From Saprospiraceae bacterium (GTDB lineage: Bacteria; Bacteroidota; Bacteroidia; Chitinophagales; Saprospiraceae), in contig JAHDBK010000022.1 in assembly GCA_020630455.1 (NCBI GenBank), positions 1-16,556 of the forward strand: a DNA stretch of 16,556 nt, read 5' to 3'. Below, one piece after another: positions 6,783 to 12,622 of this stretch. Within the stretch, counting starts at the first letter, position 1. Each line of letters begins with the position of its first letter. A program made the position numbers and the translations under genes. The notes beneath the pieces are model-generated. The model saw nothing but the letters and a program-made list of their open reading frames with translations, made no database searches and was not told the origin of the DNA.

Positions 6783-8264
6783 TCACTCCTTCTCCCATTC
6801 CATCGTTCTTTTAACGGCTTTTTGCCATTTTTTATAGAGTTGAGATTGTTTTGAGGATTCCATTTGAGGATTGAAAGTCTTGTCTACTTGCCTATTGTTT
6901 TGAATGCCTTCCAAAGTCCAATATCCAACTGCTAAACCTGCTAAGTATGCCGCACCTAAGGCGGTCGTTTCAATAACTTTTGGACGTTCTACATTGGTAT
7001 TCAAAATATCTGCTTGGAATTGCATGAGCAAATTATTGGCAGATGCCCCTCCATCTACTCTCAAGACAGATAAATCTACTCCAGAATCCTTTGCCATAGC
7101 ATCGAGTACATCTTTAGTTTGATAAGCCAATGATTCTAAAGTGGCTCTTATAAGATGAGATTTATTCGTACCTCTTGTCAATCCAAAAATAGCTCCCCTA
7201 GCATACATATCCCAATAAGGAGCCCCTAGCCCTGCAAATGCAGGCACGACCACTACCCCATCGGCATCATCAACTTTCATGGCAAAAAATTCGGAATCAG
7301 GCGATTCGTCTATGATTTTGAGTCCATCTCTCAACCATTGGATAGCGGCACCTGCTATAAATACAGAGCCCTCCAAAGCATAATGTACTTCGCCATTCAA
7401 ACCCCAAGCAATCGTTGTTAATAATCCACTCTTCGATTTTATAGGTTCTGTTCCTGTATTCATCAACATAAAACAGCCTGTACCATAGGTATTTTTTGCC
7501 ATTCCTGATTGATGACATGCTTGTCCGAACAATGCGGCTTGTTGGTCACCTGCCATTCCTCCTATTTTAATAGGAGCATCAAAAACAGTAGTTTCTCCAT
7601 AGACTTCGCTTGAAGGCCTCACTTGAGGCAACATATTTTTAGGAATGTCTAATTCTTTCAACAATTTAGCATCCCAATCTAATTTTTTAATATTATAAAC
7701 TAAAGTCCGAGAAGCATTAGAATAATCTGTTACATGAACTTTACCACCAGTCAATTTCCAAACCAACCATGTATCTATTGTACCAAAGAGTAATTCTCCC
7801 TTTTCAGCTTTTTTCCTTGCTCCTTGAACATGATTAAGAATCCAATTGATTTTTGTACCAGAAAAATAAGCATCAATGACTAATCCTGTATTTTCTTTTA
7901 CATAATTTTCTAAACCTCTATTTTTAAGTTCATCACAAAATGAAGCTGTTCGTCTATCTTGCCAAACGATTGCATTATAGATGGGTTCTCCTGTGTTTTT
8001 ATCCCACACTACGGTAGTTTCTCTTTGATTAGTAATGCCAATGGCTGCTATATCTTTAGCAGATAAGTTATTATTTTTAAGAACTTCTTGAGTAACTTTT
8101 AGCTGGGTATTCCAGATTTCTAAGGCATTGTGTTCTACCCAAGCAGATTGTGGATAAATTTGAGTAAATTCTTGTTGAACTAGATCTACAATGTTTCCTT
8201 TTTTATCAAATAAAATAGCTCTACTTGAGGTTGTTCCTTGGTCTAAGGATAGAATATATGACAT
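6783..8264 (-). CDS. glpK: Glycerol kinase
   Basis: A 493-aa, full-length FGGY-family kinase that converts glycerol and ATP to sn-glycerol 3-phosphate in the cytoplasm. The N-terminal SLDQGTTSSR (6-15) forms the phosphate loop. GITNQRETTVVWD has R81/E82, and VIDAYFSGTK places the glycerol-contacting tyrosine at 133. MAGDQQAALFGQ (237-248) carries the catalytic base D240. YGTGCF, VPAFAGLGAPYWD and LRVDGGASANN are the later ATP-binding motifs. The segment SSEVYGETTVFDAPIKIGG (about 218-236) is short and has no histidine where HPr phosphorylates the enterococcal enzyme, so phosphotransferase control is unlikely. No glpF, glpD or glpR lies next to it. Upstream are a -7 box at 8290-8297 and two perfect dyads. 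Confidence 0.97.
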   Translation of the reverse strand: MSYILSLDQGTTSSRAILFDKKGNIVDLVQQEFTQIYPQSAWVEHNALEIWNTQLKVTQEVLKNNNLSAKDIAAIGITNQRETTVVWDKNTGEPIYNAIVWQDRRTASFCDELKNRGLENYVKENTGLVIDAYFSGTKINWILNHVQGARKKAEKGELLFGTIDTWLVWKLTGGKVHVTDYSNASRTLVYNIKKLDWDAKLLKELDIPKNMLPQVRPSSEVYGETTVFDAPIKIGGMAGDQQAALFGQACHQSGMAKNTYGTGCFMLMNTGTEPIKSKSGLLTTIAWGLNGEVHYALEGSVFIAGAAIQWLRDGLKIIDESPDSEFFAMKVDDADGVVVVPAFAGLGAPYWDMYARGAIFGLTRGTNKSHLIRATLESLAYQTKDVLDAMAKDSGVDLSVLRVDGGASANNLLMQFQADILNTNVERPKVIETTALGAAYLAGLAVGYWTLEGIQNNRQVDKTFNPQMESSKQSQLYKKWQKAVKRTMEWEKE

Positions 8265-8289
8265 TTTTATCTTAATTTATTTTAAAATT

Positions 8290-8297
8290 CAAAAATA
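8290..8297 (-). promoter_or_regulatory. Candidate -7 box TATTTTTG for glpK
   Basis: The minus strand reads TATTTTTG (TAnnTTTG) 26 bp upstream of the glpK ATG. No -33 TTG is seen at the usual spacing. The position is close to that of the identical box upstream of the HU/SPOR gene. Confidence 0.4.
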
Positions 8298-8446
8298 GAA
8301 ATGATTTATAATTTATAGGATTTTTTATCATTTTTATTTTTAAAATTTCAAATAGAAATATAGTTTTATTTGCAATGTTTACAATTAAGTTACATTAACC
8401 GTTATTTTATTGCAAAAAATGCAAAAATTAATTCATATAACCATTT

Positions 8447-8472
8447 TTAATATTTGTTATTGCAAATATTAA
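8447..8472. promoter_or_regulatory. Perfect 10-bp dyad upstream of glpK, candidate operator
   Basis: Arms TTAATATTTG and CAAATATTAA are exact reverse complements around a 6-bp centre (TTATTG). It lies about 180 bp upstream of glpK and 10 bp from a second dyad. No T-run follows on either strand, so an operator is more likely than a terminator. Confidence 0.5.
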
Positions 8473-8482
8473 TAATTCCTAA

Positions 8483-8500
8483 ATGTAACTTCTGTTACAT
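8483..8500. promoter_or_regulatory. CRP/FNR-like dyad ATGTAAC-N4-GTTACAT
   Basis: A perfect 18-bp palindrome (7-bp arms) that fits the general CRP/FNR-superfamily form TGTNA-N6-TNACA. The right half-site GTTACAT recurs alone at 8389-8395. The dyad lies 8 bp upstream of the plus-strand -7 box at 8509, overlapping its -33 region, and about 220 bp upstream of glpK. No regulator gene is in the window. Confidence 0.5.
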
Positions 8501-8508
8501 AAAATCCG

Positions 8509-8516
8509 TATATTTG
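8509..8516 (+). promoter_or_regulatory. Candidate plus-strand -7 box TATATTTG
   Basis: An exact TAnnTTTG match pointing away from glpK into a stretch with no gene. There is no TTTG at -33; the CRP/FNR-like dyad lies there instead. This would suit an activator-dependent or repressed promoter. Confidence 0.35.
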
Positions 8517-8522
8517 AGTGTA

Positions 8523-8658
8523 TTTAATGCAAATACCTAGTAAAATGTGAGAATTTGAGGTATGCAAAATATAATCCTTATGACAACTTAAAATAATCCC
8601 TATCTCTATGACCAAATGAGACTAACGAAGAATGAGTAGAAACTTGTTCTTCGTTTTT
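8523..8658 (+). ncRNA. Possible small RNA, about 135 nt
   Basis: The proposed unit starts about 7 nt after the TATATTTG box. It has a small hairpin near the 5' end (GTATTT/AAATAC, 8520-8536). An imperfect direct repeat (ATAATCC and ATGAC units, about 8571-8612) follows, and the unit ends in a 9-bp stem with a T-run. No credible open reading frame is present. Its 3' end would touch the stop codon of the convergent outer-membrane barrel gene. The unit is inferred only from the arrangement; no known RNA family is recognised. Confidence 0.2.
8624..8658 (+). terminator. Terminator-like hairpin between the possible sRNA and the barrel gene
   Basis: Arms AACGAAGAA (8624-8632) and TTCTTCGTT (8647-8655) pair perfectly over 9 bp with a 14-nt loop. 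On the plus strand a T-run at 8654-8658 follows, as expected for an intrinsic terminator. On the minus strand the hairpin starts just after the barrel gene stop (8657-8659) but has no T-run, so it could only stabilise or weakly terminate that transcript. Confidence 0.45.
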
Positions 8659-9319
8659 AGTTTCCAGATATTACAAATCCAATTTTTAATCCTATATAAC
8701 TTGGTTGAGTACTCAAATTATATTCTAAATTATCATCATTATTATAAAAATCAGTTTGATTAGAAAAGCTTTTTTGATAATAAAAATCAATTAAGAAAAA
8801 TTCTTTTTGATAACCTAAACCAAATGAATAGGCAGTATGACCTCTATGGTATTCATAATTGAATCCCTCTGGATTGTTAGCTCTCAGATTCCTAAACCAT
8901 GTTAGACCTGCTTGAATACTTACTCCTTCTACCCTATAACCTATATTCAAAGGAATTTCCATCATAAAGAGCCTAGTCTTTAATTTAGTTTCATTATTAT
9001 TAATAATATCTGAAGTGGTAAAATGCCGATTAGAAATATTGACTAAAAACTCTGGTCTTATATATAAATATTCTTTAATATTTAGTTGCATAAACATACC
9101 AAGACCATAAGTAAAATCACTTTTTTGTGGTTGAATGATTAGTGAATCAACATAGGTTTGAAGTGGGTTAATTCCTTGTAATAACATGGTATCTTTTCCA
9201 TAGTTTACTCCGCTAAAAGTAATTCTCGGGCCTGTTTGTATTGGTTTATAATCGTCTTGTGAAAAAAGATAAAAAGATGAGAAAATTAAAAGTAGTGTAA
9301 TAAATTTTGTTTTTTTCAT
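8657..9319 (-). CDS. Outer-membrane beta-barrel protein, PorT-like
   Basis: The 220-aa protein starts with a clear Sec signal peptide, MKKTKFITLLLIFSSFYLFSQ, cleaved near the SQ/DD junction. The mature part is built of alternating amphipathic strands separated by turns. Aromatic strand ends such as YGLGMFMQLNIKEYLYIRPEF, EIPLNIGYRV and SFGLGYQKEFFLIDFYYQ are typical of the small PorT/OMP_b-brl_2 barrels. The last strand (YIGLKIGFVISGN) lacks the usual terminal aromatic residue. A longer reading with the ATG at 9394 is possible, but it would place 25 residues encoded by a GC-rich hairpin and T-run ahead of the signal peptide, so I reject it. The role is unknown; such barrels occur in secretion, adhesion and uptake contexts. 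Confidence 0.85.
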   Translation of the reverse strand: MKKTKFITLLLIFSSFYLFSQDDYKPIQTGPRITFSGVNYGKDTMLLQGINPLQTYVDSLIIQPQKSDFTYGLGMFMQLNIKEYLYIRPEFLVNISNRHFTTSDIINNNETKLKTRLFMMEIPLNIGYRVEGVSIQAGLTWFRNLRANNPEGFNYEYHRGHTAYSFGLGYQKEFFLIDFYYQKSFSNQTDFYNNDDNLEYNLSTQPSYIGLKIGFVISGN

Positions 9320-9334
9320 TATAAAATTGCTTAT

Positions 9335-9372
9335 AAAAAAAAAGCATACGTCGCAGAGAGCGCGACGCATGC
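9335..9372 (-). terminator. GC-rich hairpin plus T9 in the leader of the barrel gene (attenuator-like)
   Basis: On the minus strand an 11-bp stem (GCATGCGTCGC with GCGACGTATGC, one G-U pair, 9344-9372) encloses a 7-nt loop and is followed at once by nine Ts (9343-9335). This is the shape of an intrinsic terminator. It stands only 15 bp before the ATG at 9319, leaving no room for a promoter after it. It could end the methylmalonyl-CoA mutase transcript, act as an attenuator, or be both. Confidence 0.6.
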
Positions 9373-9477
9373 AAAATATAACCCCAAAAAACAACTATGC
9401 AACCTATGAACTAATGTTAATGAAATATTAATTTTAAATAAATTTAACATCAGTTATGTGTATTATTAAATACAATA

Positions 9478-9509
9478 CAAATATATAGATGGTTCAGTAA
9501 TAATTCAAA
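9478..9509 (-). promoter_or_regulatory. Bacteroidota-type promoter TTTG-N20-TATATTTG for the barrel gene
   Basis: The minus strand has TTTG at 9509-9506 and TATATTTG at 9485-9478, 20 bp apart. This is the best full promoter match (-33 and -7) in the window. It lies between the mutase and the barrel gene and predicts a leader of about 150 nt that includes the GC-rich hairpin. A second, weaker candidate (TTG-N19-TATATTTTG) overlaps the hairpin edge at 9372-9402. Confidence 0.55.
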
Positions 9510-9587
9510 TTTTTTTTTATTTTTTTTAATAAAAAGCATTATAACAATAATAATAAAACTCGTATTAACAAAGTTATATGCAATATT

Positions 9588-11702
9588 TTACAATTCTAAC
9601 AATATTTCTAACAGTTGTTGAGCTGCATTTGATATAATTGTACCTGGACCAAACACAGCAACGACTCCATTATTATAAAGATAATCATAATCTTGTTTAG
9701 GAATAACACCTCCTACGACCACCATTATATCCTCTCTACCATAATTTTTAAGTGCATCAATAGTTTGTGGCACTAAAGTTTTATGACCAGCAGCTAATGA
9801 AGAAATCCCTAAGATATGCACATCATTTTCAATGGCTTGTCGAGCGGCTTCTTCAGGAGTTTGGAATAAAGGTCCGACATCGACATCGAATCCTAAATCA
9901 GCAAAACCTGTAGCAATGACTTTAGCTCCTCTATCATGTCCATCCTGACCTAGTTTAGCGACCATAATACGAGGTCTCCTTCCCTCTTTTTCAGCAAACT
10001 GATTCGCTAATTTTTGCGTATTTTTAAATGTATTATCCATTTTAATTTCTGAAGAATAAACGCCTGAAATAGTAACATTATTGGCTTTAAAACGACCAAA
10101 ATGCTTTTCCATTGCATCAGATATTTCACCTAAAGTAGCTCTTAGCCTTGCTGCATCTACTGCCAAAGATAACAAGTTCTCTTTATTTTTACTTGCATTG
10201 TATATTTTATCTAAAGCTATCTGCACAGCTTCTTCATCTCTTTCTTTTTTAATGCGGTTTATACTTACTATTTGAGCATTTCTTACTGCCGTATTATCCA
10301 CTTCTAATATTTCAATCTCTCTATCTTCATCAACTTGAAACACATTAACCCCAACAATAAAATCAACACCACTATCTATCCTTGCTTGTTTTTTAGCGGC
10401 AGCTTCTTCAATTCTCATTTTAGGAACTCCTTGTTCTATAGCCTTGGTCATACCTCCAAGAGCTTCTACCTCTTCTATCAGTTTCCAAGCAGATTGAGCA
10501 ATTTCTTCGGTTAATTTTTCTACATAATACGAGCCAGCCCAAGGGTCAACAGATTTTATAACATCTGTTTCTTTTTGGATATAAATTTGAGTATCTCTAG
10601 CAATTTTAGCAGAGAAATCTGTTGGTAAGGCAATCGCTTCATCTAAAGCATTAGTATGCAAAGATTGAGTTCCTCCAAGAGCTGCCGCCATTGCTTCAAT
10701 ACAAGTTCGAGCCACATTATTAAAAGGGTCTTGCTCTGTCAAACTCCAACCAGATGTTTGACAATGGGTTCTTAAACACATGGATTTGGGGTTTTGAGGC
10801 TTGAATTGGGATACTATTTTTGCCCAAAGGATTCTAGCGGCTCTCATTTTTGCTATTTCTGTAAAATGATTCATACCAATTCCCCAGAAAAAAGACAAAC
10901 GAGGAGCAAAAGCATCAATTTCTAATCCCGCTCCTATACCTGCTCTTATATATTCTAAACCATCTGCTAAGGTATATGCCAATTCTATATCAGCTGTCCC
11001 CCCTGCTTCTTGTATGTGATAACCACTAATTGAAATTGAATTGAATTTGGGCATATTTTGAGATGTATATTCGAATATATCCGAAATGATACGCATTGAA
11101 GCTGCTGGCGGATAGATATAAGTATTCCTTACCATAAACTCCTTCAATATATCATTTTGAATCGTTCCACTCAATTTTTCTTGACTTACACCTTGTTCTT
11201 CTGCTGCTACTATATAAAATGCCATAATAGGAATCACTGCTCCATTCATGGTCATAGATACAGACATCTTATCTAAGGGGATTTGGTCAAATAATATTTT
11301 CATGTCTTCAACCGAATCAATAGCTACTCCTGCTTTTCCAACATCTCCTTGAACTCTAGGGTGGTCTGAATCATATCCCCTATGTGTTGCTAAATCAAAG
11401 GCAACAGATAATCCTTTTTGCCCTGCGGCTAAATTTCTTCTATAAAAAGCATTGCTTTCTTCCGCTGTGGAGAAGCCTGCATATTGTCTAATCGTCCAAG
11501 GACGACTAGTGTACATACTACTGTATGGTCCTCTTAAAAATGGCGGTTTCCCAGCGGCATAGTCCAAATGGTGTAAATCTTGAATATCTTCTTTTGTATA
11601 TTTATTTTTTAAAAGAATACCCTCTGCATTCTTCCATTTGTTTATAGAAGAATTAGAAGATTTTTCTTTTGATTTCCAATTTTTAAAATTTGGTCTTTTC
11701 AT
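9588..11702 (-). CDS. scpA: Methylmalonyl-CoA mutase, catalytic (large) subunit
   Basis: A 704-aa adenosylcobalamin enzyme that interconverts (R)-methylmalonyl-CoA and succinyl-CoA; the equivalent large subunit is also called MutB. The N-terminal TIM barrel begins with SRPWTIRQYAGFSTAEESN (Y74 matches the catalytic tyrosine), then GLSVAFDLATHRGYDSDHP. GYHIQEAGGT follows, with H229 as the substrate-binding histidine. The C-terminal cobalamin-binding domain (about 575-704) has GQDGHDRGAKV, with H589 as the lower cobalt ligand, then ISSLAAGHKT and VVVGGVIP. All the key motifs are present. No small subunit, epimerase or MeaB-type chaperone lies beside it. The nearest upstream gene is a DoxX-like protein, so either a homodimer like E. 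coli Sbm or a partner encoded elsewhere is needed. Heptad repeats abut the start codon. Confidence 0.96.
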   Translation of the reverse strand: MKRPNFKNWKSKEKSSNSSINKWKNAEGILLKNKYTKEDIQDLHHLDYAAGKPPFLRGPYSSMYTSRPWTIRQYAGFSTAEESNAFYRRNLAAGQKGLSVAFDLATHRGYDSDHPRVQGDVGKAGVAIDSVEDMKILFDQIPLDKMSVSMTMNGAVIPIMAFYIVAAEEQGVSQEKLSGTIQNDILKEFMVRNTYIYPPAASMRIISDIFEYTSQNMPKFNSISISGYHIQEAGGTADIELAYTLADGLEYIRAGIGAGLEIDAFAPRLSFFWGIGMNHFTEIAKMRAARILWAKIVSQFKPQNPKSMCLRTHCQTSGWSLTEQDPFNNVARTCIEAMAAALGGTQSLHTNALDEAIALPTDFSAKIARDTQIYIQKETDVIKSVDPWAGSYYVEKLTEEIAQSAWKLIEEVEALGGMTKAIEQGVPKMRIEEAAAKKQARIDSGVDFIVGVNVFQVDEDREIEILEVDNTAVRNAQIVSINRIKKERDEEAVQIALDKIYNASKNKENLLSLAVDAARLRATLGEISDAMEKHFGRFKANNVTISGVYSSEIKMDNTFKNTQKLANQFAEKEGRRPRIMVAKLGQDGHDRGAKVIATGFADLGFDVDVGPLFQTPEEAARQAIENDVHILGISSLAAGHKTLVPQTIDALKNYGREDIMVVVGGVIPKQDYDYLYNNGVVAVFGPGTIISNAAQQLLEILLEL

Positions 11703-11705
11703 TTT

Positions 11706-11747
11706 TTAGAAATTAGATTTTAGAAATTAGACTTTAGATATTAGATG
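11706..11747 (+). repeat. Tandem heptad repeat (TTAGANN)x6
   Basis: Six 7-bp units in perfect phase: TTAGAAA, TTAGATT, TTAGAAA, TTAGACT, TTAGATA and TTAGATG. On the mutase coding strand the unit reads NNTCTAA, and the block ends 3 bp before the ATG. A dyad, ATAAAGAA-AA-TTCTTTAT, follows directly at 11752-11769. Confidence 0.85.
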
Positions 11748-11751
11748 ATTA

Positions 11752-11769
11752 ATAAAGAAAATTCTTTAT
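11752..11769. repeat. A+T-rich dyad ATAAAGAA-N2-TTCTTTAT
   Basis: Perfect 8-bp arms immediately beside the TTAGANN heptads in the mutase leader. It is closely similar to the dyad at 5348-5367, which also sits beside a heptad block. Confidence 0.45.
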
Positions 11770-11798
11770 CATTTACCATTCCATTATCAAATATGACT

Positions 11799-11806
11799 CA
11801 AAGGTA
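11799..11806 (-). promoter_or_regulatory. Candidate -7 box TACCTTTG for the mutase gene
   Basis: The minus strand reads TACCTTTG (TAnnTTTG), 97 bp upstream of the ATG. No -33 TTTG is seen. The leader it predicts would contain the dyad at 11752-11769 and the heptad block. Confidence 0.35.
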
Positions 11807-11843
11807 AGGTGTTTTTTAAATAGTTGTATTAATATTAATAATT

Positions 11844-12557
11844 TCATTCAATACTTTCCTTATATTCCTTTAAACAATTTTGATATGATTTTCCATCTAG
11901 ATGAATACAATCACAAAAAGTATTACATTCTTTGGAATATTGATGATTAATACAATTATTTTGACATTCTTTATAGCTATTATATGGTTTAATGGTGTAG
12001 CCATATAGTGCATTCAATAAAACAATTCCAACCAATGTCACTACTATAACCATAAACTTAAAGGGAAACTTAAATGTCATCATTTCTGGACTAGGTAGTT
12101 TTAATTGATTTTCGGAAGAATAAAAAGGCAATATAAGTTTTAATTTGTGATAATCCCAACACAATAAATATAAACAAGCCAATAACATCAAGGGCGATGA
12201 AACCATAGAACCATCAAAACAGACAGCCAAGGATAAAATACAAATGTTCAATATTATTGGAAAATAAATTAAAGCTCCAATTGTCGCTGTGGGAGGTATT
12301 AATAATAAAATAGCAGCCAATACTTGTAATACTCCAACAAATGTATAATAATACCCCGTATGATAGAATGCTTCTAAATAATTGCCCATTGGATGATTGA
12401 CAGACAAAACTGTAAATCGTTCTCCCAATACCTTCTGCATCCCTGAGGGAATAAATCCTGCTGCTAATACTACTCTATTAAAAATAGCGAAATAATACAG
12501 CCATTTATTTTGCCTTACTTTGAAATGCAATTGGTCTAACTTTTCTGATATTTTCAT
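11844..12557 (-). CDS. DoxX-like membrane protein with cysteine-rich C-terminal tail
   Basis: The 237-aa protein has a DoxX/MauE-type four-helix membrane core. Residues about 19-37 (RVVLAAGFIPSGMQKVLG) form the first helix and the conserved G-x-x-K end. Further helices follow at about 70-88 (FVGVLQVLAAILLLIP), 92-112 and 118-134. An extra helix lies at about 167-187. The tail beyond it (about 190-237) carries six cysteines, C198, C202, C211, C215, C217 and C228, in the pattern CX3C-X8-CX3CXC-X10-C. DoxX proteins are linked to quinone-dependent or redox membrane functions, but no exact activity can be given. The tail could form disulfides or bind a metal. It is upstream of the mutase by 141 bp, in the same direction. 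Confidence 0.8.
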   Translation of the reverse strand: MKISEKLDQLHFKVRQNKWLYYFAIFNRVVLAAGFIPSGMQKVLGERFTVLSVNHPMGNYLEAFYHTGYYYTFVGVLQVLAAILLLIPPTATIGALIYFPIILNICILSLAVCFDGSMVSSPLMLLACLYLLCWDYHKLKLILPFYSSENQLKLPSPEMMTFKFPFKFMVIVVTLVGIVLLNALYGYTIKPYNSYKECQNNCINHQYSKECNTFCDCIHLDGKSYQNCLKEYKESIE

Positions 12558-12563
12558 GTTTTA

Positions 12564-12591
12564 TAGTATTGAGTACTGAGTATAGAGTAAA
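12564..12591 (+). repeat. Tandem heptad repeat (KAGTANN)x4
   Basis: TAGTATT, GAGTACT, GAGTATA and GAGTAAA follow in phase. On the minus (coding) strand the unit becomes TACTCNN, the family seen at 4206-4240. The block ends 6 bp before the ATG of the DoxX-like gene at 12557. Confidence 0.7.
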
Positions 12592-12600
12592 AGATAGAAT

Positions 12601-12622
12601 TAATAACAAAATTTAGTTATTA
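12601..12622. repeat. Dyad TAATAAC-N8-GTTATTA at the end of the PH-like gene
   Basis: Perfect 7-bp arms whose centre contains the stop codon of the upstream minus-strand gene (12613-12615). It could serve as a weak A+T-rich terminator. It is the third dyad found next to a heptad block. Confidence 0.35.

Larger units (their letters stand above)
8265..8656. other. 392-bp gene-free stretch upstream of glpK
   Basis: No protein longer than about 10 residues is credible here. It holds, in order: a minus-strand -7 box (8290-8297); an isolated GTTACAT half-site (8389-8395); a perfect 10-bp dyad (8447-8472); a perfect CRP/FNR-like dyad (8483-8500); a plus-strand -7 box (8509-8516); a small hairpin (8520-8536); and a terminator-like hairpin (8624-8655). 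TGCAAA occurs on the plus strand at 8411, 8420, 8461, 8528 and 8563. Confidence 0.8.

Noticed and set aside
6904..7122. 72-codon open frame on the plus strand inside glpK
   Set aside because: Antisense shadow of conserved glpK codons; no family features.
7297..7518. 73-codon open frame on the minus strand inside glpK
   Set aside because: Same strand as glpK but in another frame, across the ATP-binding motifs; no sign of a frameshift in glpK.
9320..9394. 25-codon N-terminal extension of the barrel gene
   Set aside because: It would translate through a GC-rich hairpin and T9 run and displace a complete signal peptide from the N-terminus.
9414..9450. ATGTTAA/TTAACAT inverted repeat downstream of the mutase
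   Set aside because: Arms of 7 bp are 23 bp apart in very A+T-rich DNA; not distinguishable from chance.
10081..10275. 64-codon open frame on the plus strand inside the mutase gene
   Set aside because: Antisense shadow of an intact conserved gene.
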